DNA of 64,000 nucleotides from Melastoma dodecandrum (GCA_029817715.1 JARUPY010000292.1:434001-498000), one strand, 5' to 3'; positions 44,032 to 54,040 are shown, counted from the stretch's first letter. Notes: a model not told the origin generated them from the sequence alone. Numbers and translations are program-made.

Positions 44032-44592
44032 TCAGTCGCGCACGACCACCTTGGTGCCGACGTGGACCCGGTCGTAGAGATCGACCACGTCCTTGTTGGT
44101 CATGCGGATGCAGCCCGACGAAACCGCCGCGCCCATGGTGTCGGGCTCGTTCGAGCCGTGGATCCGGTAGAGTGAGGAGCCGAGATAGAGGGCGCGGGCG
44201 CCGAGCGGGTTGTCCTGGCCACCGGCCATGTAGCGCGGCAGGTCCGGTCGGCGGGCCAGCATCTGCTGCGGCGGGCGCCAGGCCGGCCATTCCTTCTTCA
44301 TCGTCACGGTCTTGGTGCCGGACCAGGAGAAGCCCTGACGGCCGACGCCGACGCCGTAGCGGATCGCCTGGCTGTTGCCGAGAATGTAGTAGAGCCGGCG
44401 CTGGCGGGTCGAGACCACGATGGTGCCGGGCTTCTCGGTGCTGTTCCAGCCAATCGTCTCCCGCGGGATCGCCTGACTGCGGAAGACGTTCAGGAAATCC
44501 GCGATCGGGCCCCGGTCCAGCGGGTTGGCCGAAGCGGGGGCGCTCCCGAGCAGCAGCCCCGCGAGCCCGAGCATCGCGATCCGTCTCGACAT
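44032..44592 (-). CDS. L,D-transpeptidase (YkuD/ErfK family)
   Basis: The 186-residue exported enzyme starts at ATG 44592, which gives the signal peptide MSRRIAMLGLAGLLLGSAPA; the frame is open further upstream. The catalytic domain has IVVSTRQRRLYYILG, MAGGQDNPLGARALYL, and the active-site block HGSNEPD...SSGCIRMTN with nucleophile Cys. It makes 3-3 cross-links in peptidoglycan or attaches proteins to it. It is not overlapping the secretion genes, so any link to them is positional only. Confidence 0.92.
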   Translation of the reverse strand: MSRRIAMLGLAGLLLGSAPASANPLDRGPIADFLNVFRSQAIPRETIGWNSTEKPGTIVVSTRQRRLYYILGNSQAIRYGVGVGRQGFSWSGTKTVTMKKEWPAWRPPQQMLARRPDLPRYMAGGQDNPLGARALYLGSSLYRIHGSNEPDTMGAAVSSGCIRMTNKDVVDLYDRVHVGTKVVVRD

Positions 44593-44800
44593 GGTCTTCG
44601 TCCTCCGTCGGGTCGTCGCGCAGGCCTTGGGAAGGCCGCGCACGCGTCCGGGGACCCGGCCCCGACTTCGCGGCAAGGTTGAGGCCGGGCCGTCGACGAG
44701 GGCATTTCCAGGTCAGCGTGTGGGATGTGGGCAACACCGCGCAGCCGGCGCGAAGCCAGGGGTGATTGAACCCGGCGACGGCCATGCTTATCTCGGGATC

Positions 44801-45214
44801 GTGATCCGATCCGTCGCCCTCCTGGCCCGCCGCGTCGCGGGCTCGCCGGACCGCCTCGCCCGGGGCCTCGCCGTGCTGGCGCTGCTCGTCCTCGCGACGG
44901 CGGCCGTCATCGCCATGCCCGCGCCGGCCGAGGCCGCGCGGATGGAGGGGCCGGCCTGTACCGTCGCGGGTGCCCGGATGGCGGTCCTGTCGGGGACGCC
45001 GGATGCGCAGTCCGAGACCGAGCGTTCGGATCTCGGCCGCACGGACCTCTGCGCCGCCGACAGCGAGATCCTCACCGAACTGGGTCTGCCACGACCCCCG
45101 GTTGAGGCACCGCGGCCTCGTCACACTCTCTCCGCATCGTTCGACTACAGGTCCGACGCCGTGCCGTCCTCCGCGCCGGCCGGCACGCTGCACCGGCCCC
45201 CGCGTCTGGCCTGA
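44801..45214 (+). CDS. Small exported hypothetical protein
   Basis: A 137-residue frame from GTG 44801 has a long hydrophobic N-terminal segment (LARGLAVLALLVLATAAVIA) ending in PAEAA, which looks like a signal peptide or anchor. The mature part has two Cys (GPACTVAG and TDLCAADS) and a disordered Pro-rich tail. I do not recognise the family. It lies just upstream of the AcrAB-type pump. The ribosome site is weak, so the start is uncertain. Confidence 0.5.
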   Translation: MIRSVALLARRVAGSPDRLARGLAVLALLVLATAAVIAMPAPAEAARMEGPACTVAGARMAVLSGTPDAQSETERSDLGRTDLCAADSEILTELGLPRPPVEAPRPRHTLSASFDYRSDAVPSSAPAGTLHRPPRLA

Positions 45215-45365
45215 CGCACGCCGCCGGCCCGACGGCCGGCGAAGGCGTGCCGTCCAGATCGCCCCGACCGGTCGCGGACCGGTCCCGGGTTTCGCTTCGA
45301 TGATGCGCGGGCCCACCCTCCGCGCCAGCCTCAGCAGACGCATGCTTCCAGGAGCGTCGGTACTC

Positions 45366-46649
45366 GTGACCCGCAATCTCACCGCCCGAATCCCGTCCCC
45401 GCGCCGCGCCCCGGCGATCCTGCCCGCGGCCCTGCTGCTCGTCGGCCTCGCGGCCTGCAACCCGAAGCAGGTTGCCGCACCGACTCCGCCCGTGCCCGAG
45501 GTCGGCTTCGTCAAGGTCGAGCCCCAGGCGATCCCGTATCTGCGCGATCTGCCGGGCCGCGTCGCGCCGATGCGCATCGCCGAGGTGCGCTCCCGGGTCT
45601 CGGGCCTCGTGGTGAAGCGGCTCTTCGAGCAGGGTAGCCAGGTCAAGGAGGGCGACATCCTCTACAAGATCGACCCGGCGCCCTACGAGGTCGAGCTCGC
45701 CAGCGCCGAGGCGGCGCTCGCCCGCCAGGAGGCAGCCCTGGTGCTCGCCCGCCAGCAGGCCGACCGGCTGGAGCAGCTGCTCTCCCGCGCCACGGCGAGC
45801 CAGGCGCAGTACGACGCCGCCTTCGCGGCCAAGAAGCAGGCCGAGGCCGAGGTGGCGGGCGCCAAGGCGAGCCGCCAGAAGGCGCAGCTCAACCTCGACT
45901 GGACCGACGTGCGCGCGCCGATCACCGGCCGCATCGGCCGGGCGCTGCTCACGGAGGGCACGCTGATCGAGCCCGGCGCCATGGGGGCGCTCGCCACGAT
46001 CCAGCAGCTCGATCCGATCTACGTCGACATCACCCAGTCGGTCGGTGAGCTGAACCGCCTGCGCCGGGACCTCGCCAGCGGCGAGCTGGCGCGGCTGGAG
46101 GACAACACCGCCAACGTCCACCTGATCATGGACGACAATTCCCTCTACCCGCTGGCGGGCCGGCTGCTCTTCTCCGACGTCACCGCCGACCCGAGCACCG
46201 GGCAGGTGACCCTGCGCGTGCAGTTCCCGAACCCGCACGACGAGCTGTTCCCCGGCATGTACGTGCGGGCGCGGATCAAGCAGGGCATCGATTCCGACGC
46301 CATCGCGGTGCCGCAGCAGGCGATCCAGCGCACCGATGACGGCCGCGCCGAGGTCTGGATCGTGCGCGCCGACGAGACCGTCATGCGCCAGCCCGTCGAG
46401 GTCGGGCCGGTGGTCGGGCAGAACTGGCTGATCCGTTCCGGGCTGAAGGCCGGTGAGTGCGTCGTGACCGACGGCTTCCAGAAGATCACCGCGGGCATCA
46501 AGGTGAAGCCCCTCGACCAGACCCCGGTTCATGGCGAGACCGGGCCGAAGCACGATGCCGACGAGGCGCCCGATGCGCAGGGTGACCAGAGTTCTGGCGA
46601 CAAGGCGGAGGCCGCCCCGCGCGCCGCTGCCGTCCAGCAGCGCCACTGA
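45366..46649 (+). CDS. RND efflux adaptor lipoprotein, AcrA/MexA type
   Basis: The 427-residue lipoprotein has a signal ending LLLVGLAAC (lipobox Cys near residue 36). The fusion-protein order is barrel-sandwich half RIAEVRSRVSGLVVKRLFEQ, a helical hairpin (LARQEAALVLARQQADRLEQ), second half DWTDVRAPITGRIGRALLTE, the beta-barrel ending LRVQFPNPHDELFPGMYV, and an acidic C-terminal tail. GTG 45366 is preceded by AGGAGCG; ATG 45342 is an alternative. The permease gene follows after 18 bases. Confidence 0.92.
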   Translation: MTRNLTARIPSPRRAPAILPAALLLVGLAACNPKQVAAPTPPVPEVGFVKVEPQAIPYLRDLPGRVAPMRIAEVRSRVSGLVVKRLFEQGSQVKEGDILYKIDPAPYEVELASAEAALARQEAALVLARQQADRLEQLLSRATASQAQYDAAFAAKKQAEAEVAGAKASRQKAQLNLDWTDVRAPITGRIGRALLTEGTLIEPGAMGALATIQQLDPIYVDITQSVGELNRLRRDLASGELARLEDNTANVHLIMDDNSLYPLAGRLLFSDVTADPSTGQVTLRVQFPNPHDELFPGMYVRARIKQGIDSDAIAVPQQAIQRTDDGRAEVWIVRADETVMRQPVEVGPVVGQNWLIRSGLKAGECVVTDGFQKITAGIKVKPLDQTPVHGETGPKHDADEAPDAQGDQSSGDKAEAAPRAAAVQQRH

Positions 46650-46667
46650 GCCCGGGAGAGCCCGATC

Positions 46668-49600
46668 ATGGCCCGCTTCTTCATCGACCGCCCGGTCTTC
46701 GCCTGGGTGGTGGCCCTGTTCATCTGCCTGGGTGGGGCGCTCGCGATCCCGAACCTGCCGGTGGCGCAGTATCCGGTGATCGCACCCCCCTCCATCGCCC
46801 TCTCGACGGCCTATCCGGGGGCCTCGGTGGAGAGCCTCTATATCGGCACGACCCGGCTCATCGAGGATGAGCTGAACGGTGCGGCCAACATCATGAACTT
46901 CGAGTCGACCACAGACTCATTCGGCTCGGTCAACATCACCGCCACCTTCCTGCCCGGCACCGACCCGGCGCTGGCCTCCGTGGAGGTGCAGAACCGCCTG
47001 AAGCGCGTGGAGGCGCGGCTTCCGGCCGAGGTGCGCCAGCAGGGCATCCTGGTGGAGGAGGCCTCGGCCGCGACCCTCAACATCATCACCCTCGTCTCGA
47101 AGGACGGGTCGATGGACGAGGTGGGCCTCGGCGACTTCCTGATCCGCAACGTCATCAACGAGATCCGCCGCATCCCCGGCGTCGGCCGCGCGACCCTCTA
47201 CTCCACCGAGCGGTCGCTGCGCGTCTGGGTCGATCCCGACAAGCTGCGCGGGCTGTCGCTCAACGCCTCGGAGGTCACGGAGGCGATCCGCAACCAGAAC
47301 GTCCAGGTCGCCTCCGGGGCGGTCGGCGCGCAGCCGAGCCCGACCCGTACGGCGCTGACCATGCCGATCATCGTGAAGGGCCAGCTCGGCACGATCGAGG
47401 AGTTCGGCGCCGTCGTGCTGCGGGCGAATTCCGACGGCTCGAACGTGCGCCTGCGCGACGTCGCCCGGATCGAGCTCGGCGGCGACGCCTACCAGTTCTC
47501 CACGCGCCTCAACGGCGGGCCGGCCGCCGGCATCTCGGTGACCCTCGCCCCCGACGGCAACGCGCTGGAGACCGCCAAGGCGATCCGCGCCAAGATGGTC
47601 GAGCTGTCCCAGTTCTTCCCGTCGGATCTGAAGTGGGACATCCCCTACGACATCACCCCGGCGGTCGAGGCCTCGATCGAGAAGGTGCTGCACACGCTGG
47701 TCGAGGCGGTGGTGCTGGTCTTCCTCGTGATGTTCCTGTTCCTGCAGAACATCCGCTACACCCTGATCCCCACCATCGTGGTGCCGATCGCCCTGATGGG
47801 CACGGTCACGGTGATGTGGCTCGCGGGCTTCTCGGTGAACGTGCTCACCATGTTCGGCATGGTGCTGGCCATCGGCATCCTGGTCGACGACGCCATCGTG
47901 GTGGTGGAGAACGTCGAGCGGATCATGAACGAGGAGGGGCTGCCCCCCAAGGAGGCCACCAAGAAGGCCATGGGGCAGATCACCGGCGCGATCATCGGCA
48001 TCACCCTGGTGCTGATGGCGGTGTTCGTGCCGATGGCGTTCTTCCCCGGCTCGGTGGGCATCATCTACCGGCAGTTCTCGATCGCGATGGTGACCTCCAT
48101 CGCCTTCTCGGCGCTGCTCGCCCTGTCGCTGACGCCCGCGCTCTGCGCGACCTTCCTGAAGCCGGTCGCCAAGGGCCACGGGCATGCGAAGGGCGGCGTG
48201 TTCGGGATGTTCAACCGGTTCGTCGACCGGGAGACCGCCCGCTACGGCCGCGGCACCGCGGCGTTCATCCGCAAGTCCGGCCGGGTGATGCTGGTCTACC
48301 TCGCGCTGGTGGCGGGGACCGCTTACGCCTTCGTCAACCTGCCCGAAGGCTTCCTGCCGGTGGAGGACCAGGGCTTCTTCACGGTCGACATCCAGACGCC
48401 GCCCGGCGCCTCCTACAACCGCACCCAGGAGGCGGTGCGCAAGGTCGAGGAGCACCTGCTGGCGCAGCCCGGCGTCGCCACCGTGACGATGCTCAACGGC
48501 TACTCGTTCTCCGGTCAGGCGCCGAGCACCAGCCAAGCCTTCGTCACCCTGAAGCCCTGGTCCGAGCGCGACGCCAAGAACTCGGCCGCCGCGCTGGTGG
48601 CCGGCACCAACGCGGCGCTGGTGAACTACCGCGACGCCACCGTGGACGCCCAGGAGCCGCCGCCGGTCGACAACCTCGGCAACGCGGCGGGCTTCTCGTT
48701 CCGCCTGCAGGACCGGGCGAACCGCGGCTACGCGGCCCTCCTGTCGGCCCAGGAGCAGCTGCTGAAGCTCGCCTCCCAGAGCCCGATCCTCCAGAAGGTG
48801 AAGATCGAGGGCCTGCCGCCGACCCCGCAGGCCGAGCTGGTGATCGACCGCGAGAAGGCGGCGGCCTTGGGCGTCAAGTTCGAGGACATCAACGCCACGA
48901 TCCAGCTCAACCTCGGCTCGGTCTACCCGAACGACTTCCCCAACCGGGGCAAGATGCAGCGGGTCTACGTGCAGGCCGAGCAGCTCCAGCGCATGAACGC
49001 GTCGGACATCCTCAACTACGCGGTGAAGAACGCCTCGGGCACGATGGTGCCGATGTCGTCCTTCGCGGAGCTGAAATGGAGCATGGGGCCGAGCCAGATC
49101 GTCGGCTACAACGGCTACCAGTCGGTGCGCTTCACCGGCGAGCCGAACCCCGGCTACACGTCGGGCGACGCGATTGCCGAGATGGAGCGGCTGATGCTCC
49201 AGCTGCCCAAGGGCTTCGGCTACGCCTGGACGGGTCAGTCCTACCAGGAGAAGCAGGCGGGCAGCCAGGCGACCCTGCTGCTGGCCCTCTCGGTGCTGAT
49301 CGTGTTCCTGTGCCTCGCCGCGCTCTACGAGAGCTGGGCGATCCCGGTCTCGGTGCTGCTGGTGATCCCGCTCGGCGTGATCGGCGCCGTGGCGGCGGTG
49401 CACCTGCGCGGCATGCCCAACGACGTCTACTTCAAGATCGGGCTGATCACGATCATCGGGCTCTCGGCGAAGAACGCGATCCTGATCGTGGAATTCGCCA
49501 AGGATCTCTGGAAGCCCGGCACCTCGGTGGTGCGGGCGGCGATCGAGGCGGCGACGCTCCGGTTCCGGCCGATCGTGATGACCTCGCTCGCCTTCATCTT

Positions 49601-49826
49601 CGGCGTGGTGCCGCTCGCCATCGCCACCGGCGCCGCCTCGAAGAGCCAGCAGGCGATCGGCACCGGCGTGATGGGCGGCATGATCACCGCGACCGTGCTG
49701 GCGGTGTTCTTCGTGCCGGTGTTCTTCGTGGTGGTGATGCGCCTGTTCCGGCGCAAGGCGGTGGCGGAGGGCGAGGCGGCGGAGGCCGAGGTGCGGCCCG
49801 AGCCGGCGCGGGTGGCGGCGGAGTGA
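46668..49826 (+). CDS. RND multidrug efflux permease, AcrB/MexF type (HAE1)
   Basis: The 1052-residue pump begins MARFFIDRPVFAWVVALFI, the HAE1 signature start. The helix-4 proton-relay motif GILVDDAIVVVENVERIMNE is present, as are helix 5-6 repeats PMAFFPGSVGIIYRQFS, the porter-domain region and the second membrane half with FKIGLITIIGLSAKNAILIVEFAK containing the essential Lys. No outer-membrane partner gene follows, so it must use a TolC-like channel from elsewhere, perhaps the NodT protein at 15793. No local regulator gene is seen. Confidence 0.94.
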   Translation: MARFFIDRPVFAWVVALFICLGGALAIPNLPVAQYPVIAPPSIALSTAYPGASVESLYIGTTRLIEDELNGAANIMNFESTTDSFGSVNITATFLPGTDPALASVEVQNRLKRVEARLPAEVRQQGILVEEASAATLNIITLVSKDGSMDEVGLGDFLIRNVINEIRRIPGVGRATLYSTERSLRVWVDPDKLRGLSLNASEVTEAIRNQNVQVASGAVGAQPSPTRTALTMPIIVKGQLGTIEEFGAVVLRANSDGSNVRLRDVARIELGGDAYQFSTRLNGGPAAGISVTLAPDGNALETAKAIRAKMVELSQFFPSDLKWDIPYDITPAVEASIEKVLHTLVEAVVLVFLVMFLFLQNIRYTLIPTIVVPIALMGTVTVMWLAGFSVNVLTMFGMVLAIGILVDDAIVVVENVERIMNEEGLPPKEATKKAMGQITGAIIGITLVLMAVFVPMAFFPGSVGIIYRQFSIAMVTSIAFSALLALSLTPALCATFLKPVAKGHGHAKGGVFGMFNRFVDRETARYGRGTAAFIRKSGRVMLVYLALVAGTAYAFVNLPEGFLPVEDQGFFTVDIQTPPGASYNRTQEAVRKVEEHLLAQPGVATVTMLNGYSFSGQAPSTSQAFVTLKPWSERDAKNSAAALVAGTNAALVNYRDATVDAQEPPPVDNLGNAAGFSFRLQDRANRGYAALLSAQEQLLKLASQSPILQKVKIEGLPPTPQAELVIDREKAAALGVKFEDINATIQLNLGSVYPNDFPNRGKMQRVYVQAEQLQRMNASDILNYAVKNASGTMVPMSSFAELKWSMGPSQIVGYNGYQSVRFTGEPNPGYTSGDAIAEMERLMLQLPKGFGYAWTGQSYQEKQAGSQATLLLALSVLIVFLCLAALYESWAIPVSVLLVIPLGVIGAVAAVHLRGMPNDVYFKIGLITIIGLSAKNAILIVEFAKDLWKPGTSVVRAAIEAATLRFRPIVMTSLAFIFGVVPLAIATGAASKSQQAIGTGVMGGMITATVLAVFFVPVFFVVVMRLFRRKAVAEGEAAEAEVRPEPARVAAE

Positions 49827-50244
49827 GGAGAGTGACGCCGCTACGCGGTGTGCCGAGATTAAGCCCTTAAAAAGCAAGGCACTTTCCCATCCCCTTGTGG
49901 GGAGGGGCCAGGGGTGGCTCAGGAAGCACCGCACCGCTCGATCCTGAACCACCCCCATCTCCAACTCCTCCCCGCAAGGGGGAGGAGAGCGCGTTCCAGC
50001 TAGCGGTGTCGGAATAGCGTAGCTCGTAGAAGGGGGAGGGGTGCGCGTGTAGCGCCGCGTCAATCCCGCGATGCCTTAGCCGTGATCGGGCGGGGAAAAC
50101 GCGCTTTGGAACCCGAGTAATGTCACTCAACCGCGACAGCCTCGGCCGCCATCTTGTATACAGATGGTCCGAAGCTTGCTGACGCCGCGGTGGACACCGC
50201 CGGGGCTGCCGGCCGGTGGCGCATTCACGGTTCCGGAGATCCGA
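49827..50244. other. Gap before the ABC importer operon, with a palindromic repeat
   Basis: The interval holds the repeat at 49888-49993 (listed separately) and, closer to the operon, the likely promoter around 50150 (TTGTATACAG). No gene is supported. Confidence 0.5.
49888..49993. repeat. Palindromic intergenic repeat, copy A
   Basis: CCATCCCCTTGTGGGGAGGG at the left is matched in inverse by CTCCTCCCCGCAAGGGGGAG at the right, with TCAGGAAGCACCGC and GATCCTGAACCACCCCCA between. A second copy lies at 55236-55345, with the same arms and the same inner GATCCTGAACC-like core. Confidence 0.75.
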
Positions 50245-51861
50245 TTGTCCCGTTCAGCCCTGAAGACCCTCGCCCGCGGCGTGTCCGTGGTCGCGGTCGC
50301 GACGTTTGCCTGTGCCGCGCTGCCCGCGCAGGCCGCCAACGTCTTCCGCTTCGCCTTCCAGGGTGACCTGAAATCCCTCGATCCGTACTCCCTCAAGGAG
50401 AGCTTCACGGAAGGCATGCAGGAAGCGGCCTACGAGCCCCTCGTCACCCTCGACAAGAACCTGAAATTCGCCCCCGCCCTGGCCGAATCCTGGGAGACGC
50501 CCGAGCCGACCCGCTGGCGCTTCCACCTGCGCAAGAACGTCGAGTTCCACGACGGCTCGCCGTTCACCGCCGACGACGTGATCTTCTCCGCCCAGCGCGT
50601 CCGCGCCCCGGGCTCGAACTTCACCACCAACGTGCCCGCCGACGCCGAGTTCGTGAAGGTCGACGACTACACCGTCGACATGGTGCTGAAGAAGCCGAAC
50701 CCCATCGCCATCGCCCAGTTCCCGACCTGGGTGATCATGTCGAAGGCGTGGTCCGAGAAGAACGGCGTCGTCCAGCCGACGCCGCCCAGCGCCACCAGCC
50801 CGAGCTACGCGACGCTGCACGAGAACGGCACCGGCCCGTTCGTGGTCGCCGAGCACCAGCCCGGCGTGAAGACCGTCTTCAAGAAATTCGACGGCTACTG
50901 GGGCAAGGTCGAGTCGAACCTCGACGAGGCGGTGCTCACCACCATCGCCAACCCGGCGACCCGCGTCGCCGCGCTCCTCTCCGGCGAGGTCGACTGGATC
51001 GACCCCGTGCCGCTGCAGGACCAGCAGCGGGTCAACGCCAGCGGCACCGCCACCGTGATGGCCGGGCCTGAGCTGCGCACGATCTTCCTCGGCATGGACC
51101 AGGACCGGGACGAGCTGAAGGATTCGAGCGTCAAGGGCAAGAACCCGTTCAAGGACATCAAGGTGCGCGAGGCCTTCTACCTCGCCATCGACGAGGACAC
51201 GATCGCCAAGCGCGTGATGCGCGGCCAGGCGGTGCCCTCCGCGCTGATGATCGCCCCGGCCCTCTACGACCGCGCCGCCGAGTTCAAGCGCCCGGCCACC
51301 GACCTCAAGAAGGCCAAGGAGCTGATGGCCCAGGCGGGCTACCCGGACGGGTTCTCGCTCACCATGGATTGCCCCAACGACCGCTACGTCAACGACGAGG
51401 CGATCTGCCAGGCGGTGGTCTCGATGCTGGCCCGCATCAACGTCAAGGTGAACCTCAACGCCCAGCCGAAGGCCAAGTATTTCGCCAAGGTGTTGGCGCC
51501 GAACTACGACACCTCGTTCTACCTGCTGGGCTGGACCCCGTCCTCCCTCGACAGCCACAACATCCTCTACGAGATCGTCGGCTGCCGGAAGCCCGGCGAC
51601 AAGTCGGGCCGCGGCGGCTGGAACCTCGCGGGCTACTGCGATCCGAAGATCGACGCGATCGCCGACAAGGTCGAATCCGAGACCGACAAAACCAAGCGCG
51701 ATGCCCTCATCAAGGACGGCTTCGACGTCCTCAATACGGACTGGGGCTACATCCCGCTGCACCAGCAGGCGCTCGCCTGGGGCGTCTCCAAGAAGGTCCA
51801 CCTGACCCAGCGGGCCGACAACCTGCTGCTGCTCTACTGGGTGTCGAAGGATCCGTCGTAG
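50245..51861 (+). CDS. ABC peptide-type substrate-binding protein (SBP family 5)
   Basis: The 538-residue periplasmic receptor starts at TTG 50245 behind GGAG, which places the signal peptide (LKTLARGVSVVAVATFACAA, cleaved near AQA-ANV) at the start; an upstream ATG at 50164 would bury it. Family landmarks are GDLKSLDPYSLKES, AESWETPEPTRWRFHLRKNV, FHDGSPFTADDVIFS, VREAFYLAIDEDTIAKRVMR and GGWNLAGYCDPKIDAIA. It feeds the two permeases and two ATPases downstream. The substrate is likely a di- or oligopeptide or a related compound. Confidence 0.9.
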   Translation: MSRSALKTLARGVSVVAVATFACAALPAQAANVFRFAFQGDLKSLDPYSLKESFTEGMQEAAYEPLVTLDKNLKFAPALAESWETPEPTRWRFHLRKNVEFHDGSPFTADDVIFSAQRVRAPGSNFTTNVPADAEFVKVDDYTVDMVLKKPNPIAIAQFPTWVIMSKAWSEKNGVVQPTPPSATSPSYATLHENGTGPFVVAEHQPGVKTVFKKFDGYWGKVESNLDEAVLTTIANPATRVAALLSGEVDWIDPVPLQDQQRVNASGTATVMAGPELRTIFLGMDQDRDELKDSSVKGKNPFKDIKVREAFYLAIDEDTIAKRVMRGQAVPSALMIAPALYDRAAEFKRPATDLKKAKELMAQAGYPDGFSLTMDCPNDRYVNDEAICQAVVSMLARINVKVNLNAQPKAKYFAKVLAPNYDTSFYLLGWTPSSLDSHNILYEIVGCRKPGDKSGRGGWNLAGYCDPKIDAIADKVESETDKTKRDALIKDGFDVLNTDWGYIPLHQQALAWGVSKKVHLTQRADNLLLLYWVSKDPS

Positions 51862-51870
51862 GAGACCGGC

Positions 51871-52851
51871 GTGCTCGCCTTCCTGCTGCGCCGGGTGATC
51901 CAGGCGGCCGCGGTCCTCGCGGTCGTCGGGCTCATCGCCTTCGCGATGTTCCGGTTCGCGGGCGATCCCGTGAACCAGATCGTCGGCCCCGACACCACCG
52001 TGGCCGAGCGGGCCCAGATCCGGAAGGACCTGGGCCTCGACGATCCCGTCATGGTCCAGTTCGCCCGCTATGCCGGCAACGTGGTGCGGGGGCAGTTCGG
52101 CATCTCGTACCAGTTCCGGCAGCCGGTCTCGCAGCTCTTGGCCGAGCGCATGCCGGCGACGCTGGAGCTCGCCTTCTGCGCCACGGTCTTCGCCCTGGTG
52201 GTGGGGATCCTGATGGGCGTCTACTGCGCGCTGTTCCGCGACTCGTGGCTCGCCGGGCTCTTCCAGGCGGTCTCGCTGATCGGGATCAGCCTGCCGACCT
52301 TCCTGATCGGCATCCTGCTGATCTACCTGTTCTCGGTGACGCTCGGCTGGCTGCCCTCCTACGGGCGCGGCGACACGGTGCGGCTCGGCTGGTGGACCAC
52401 CGGCTTCCTGACCGCCTCCGGGCTCAAGGCGCTGATCCTGCCCTCGGTGACGCTCGGCCTGTTCCAGATGACGCTGATCATGCGGCTGGTCCGCGCCGAG
52501 ATGCTGGAGGTGCTGCGTACCGACTACATCCGCTTCGCCCGGGCGCGGGGGCTCACCACCCGCGCCGTCCACCTGCGCCACGCGCTCAAGAACACGCTGG
52601 TGCCGGTGATCACCATCGCGGGGCTGCAGCTCGGCTCGGTCATCGCCTTCTCGATCATCACCGAGACGGTGTTCCAGTGGCCCGGCATGGGCCTGCTGTT
52701 CGTCCAGGCCGTGCAGAACGTCGATATCCCGATCATGTCCGCGTACCTGCTGCTCGTCGCGCTGATCTTCGTGACGATCAATCTCGTGGTCGACATCCTC
52801 TACACGGTGGTGGACCCGCGCCTGCGGCTGCCCGCCGGGCGGACGGCGTGA
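51871..52851 (+). CDS. ABC importer permease, DppB type
   Basis: The 326-residue inner-membrane protein starts with GTG and begins LAFLLRRVIQAAAVLAVVGL. Six transmembrane helices are expected, with the loop NQIVGPDTTVAERAQIRKDLGLDDPV after helix 1. The EAA coupling loop is in VRAEMLEVLRTDYIRFARARGL. It pairs with the second permease at 53030. It starts 9 bases after the receptor gene. Confidence 0.92.
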   Translation: MLAFLLRRVIQAAAVLAVVGLIAFAMFRFAGDPVNQIVGPDTTVAERAQIRKDLGLDDPVMVQFARYAGNVVRGQFGISYQFRQPVSQLLAERMPATLELAFCATVFALVVGILMGVYCALFRDSWLAGLFQAVSLIGISLPTFLIGILLIYLFSVTLGWLPSYGRGDTVRLGWWTTGFLTASGLKALILPSVTLGLFQMTLIMRLVRAEMLEVLRTDYIRFARARGLTTRAVHLRHALKNTLVPVITIAGLQLGSVIAFSIITETVFQWPGMGLLFVQAVQNVDIPIMSAYLLLVALIFVTINLVVDILYTVVDPRLRLPAGRTA

Positions 52852-52889
52852 GGATGGCCATGACGGACTGCTCCGCCTGGCCGCCCCTC

Positions 52890-52984
52890 CACCGTCATCG
52901 CGAGCGCAGCGAAGCGACCCAGGGCAGCGCGACCTGGATGAACGTGGCGCCGCTGGATTGCTTCGCTCCGCTCGCAAGGACGGC
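52890..52984. repeat. Dispersed inverted repeat between the two permease genes
   Basis: CGTCATCGCGAGCGCAGCGA onward at the left is matched in inverse by TTGCTTCGCTCCGCTCGCAA at the right end (about 52955-52975). Arms with GCGAGC..AGCGAAGC are a widespread repeat type in methylobacteria. It lies inside an operon and would fold in the mRNA. Confidence 0.75.
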
Positions 52985-53029
52985 GGCGGCCCCGAAATCT
53001 TCAACCGGATTTGGCGTGAGGGGCGGCCG

Positions 53030-54001
53030 ATGAGCGGATACGACCTCGACGCCGGCGGCGCCCCGCCGGTCCCGCTGCCGGAAGCGAAGCCCTCCCGGCT
53101 CGCGCGCTGGCGCGATTCCGACCTGCTGGCGAACTTCCTGCGCTCGAAGGTGGCGGTGGCGGCGCTGATCGCCACGGTGCTGATGGTCGGGCTCGCCTTC
53201 GCGTCGCCCTGGATCGCCCCCCAGAACCCCTACGACCCGGCCCAGCTCGACCTGATCAACTCCAACCTGCCGCCGATCTGGCAGGCGGACGGTCAGGCGC
53301 CCTACTATCTCGGCACCGACGACCAGGGCCGGGACGTGCTCTCGGCGGTGCTGTACGGCCTGCGCCTGTCGCTGATCGTCGGCGTGCTCGGGGTGGTGAC
53401 CTCCGGCATCCTCGGCATCGCGCTCGGCCTGATCGCCGGCTACGCGGGCGGGGCGGTCGACACGCTGATCATGCGGGTCGCCGACGTGCAGCTCACCTTC
53501 CCGGCGATCCTGATCGCCCTGGTGGTCGACGGCGTCGCCAAGGCGAGTTTCGGCAGTGCGCTCGATGTCGGGCCGCTGATCGGGCTGATCGTGGTGTCGA
53601 TCGGCCTGTCCTTCTGGGTCCAGTATGCCCGGACCGTGCGCTCCTCCGTGATGGTCGAGAAGGGCAAGGACTACGTCCAGGCGGCGCGGCTGATCGGCCT
53701 GTCGCCGCCCGTCATCATGGTCCGCCACGTCCTGCCGAACGTCACCGGCCCGGTTTTCGTGATCGCGACGATCAACCTGGCGCTCGCCATCATCACCGAG
53801 GCGACCCTGTCGTTCCTCGGCACCGGCCTGCCCGAGACCATGCCGTCGCTCGGCACCCTGATCCGCACCGGCAACCGGTTCCTGTTCTCCGGCGAGTGGT
53901 GGATCGTCGCCTTCCCGGGTCTGGCGCTCGCCGGCCTCGTCATCGCCATCAACCTCCTGGGGGATTGGCTGCGCGACGCGCTCAATCCGAAGCTGCAATG
54001 A
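53030..54001 (+). CDS. ABC importer permease, DppC type
   Basis: The 323-residue inner-membrane protein starts at ATG 53030. The N-terminal cytoplasmic stretch is followed by the OppC-type helix KVAVAALIATVLMVGLAFAS, the periplasmic LGTDDQGRDVLSAVLYGLRL motif and the EAA loop VEKGKDYVQAARLIGLSPPV. It completes the membrane channel with the DppB-type protein. The gene is separated from it by a 178-base gap filled by the inverted repeat, which is unusual for a tight operon. Confidence 0.92.
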   Translation: MSGYDLDAGGAPPVPLPEAKPSRLARWRDSDLLANFLRSKVAVAALIATVLMVGLAFASPWIAPQNPYDPAQLDLINSNLPPIWQADGQAPYYLGTDDQGRDVLSAVLYGLRLSLIVGVLGVVTSGILGIALGLIAGYAGGAVDTLIMRVADVQLTFPAILIALVVDGVAKASFGSALDVGPLIGLIVVSIGLSFWVQYARTVRSSVMVEKGKDYVQAARLIGLSPPVIMVRHVLPNVTGPVFVIATINLALAIITEATLSFLGTGLPETMPSLGTLIRTGNRFLFSGEWWIVAFPGLALAGLVIAINLLGDWLRDALNPKLQ

Positions 54002-54040
54002 TGGTGGGTTTGAGCAAGTTGCAGACGGCCACCGCCGCGT

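Noticed and set aside
44525..44800. Longer N-terminus for the small exported protein at 44801
   Set aside because: The upstream extension overlaps the L,D-transpeptidase gene antisense and would hide the signal-like segment.
46917..50063. Very long open frame (1048 codons) on the minus strand
   Set aside because: It lies antisense to the AcrB-type permease gene, has His/Arg/Asp-rich shadow composition and no family motif.
50254..53175. Long open frame (973 codons) on the minus strand
   Set aside because: It is the antisense shadow of the receptor and permease genes of the importer, with no start signal or motif.
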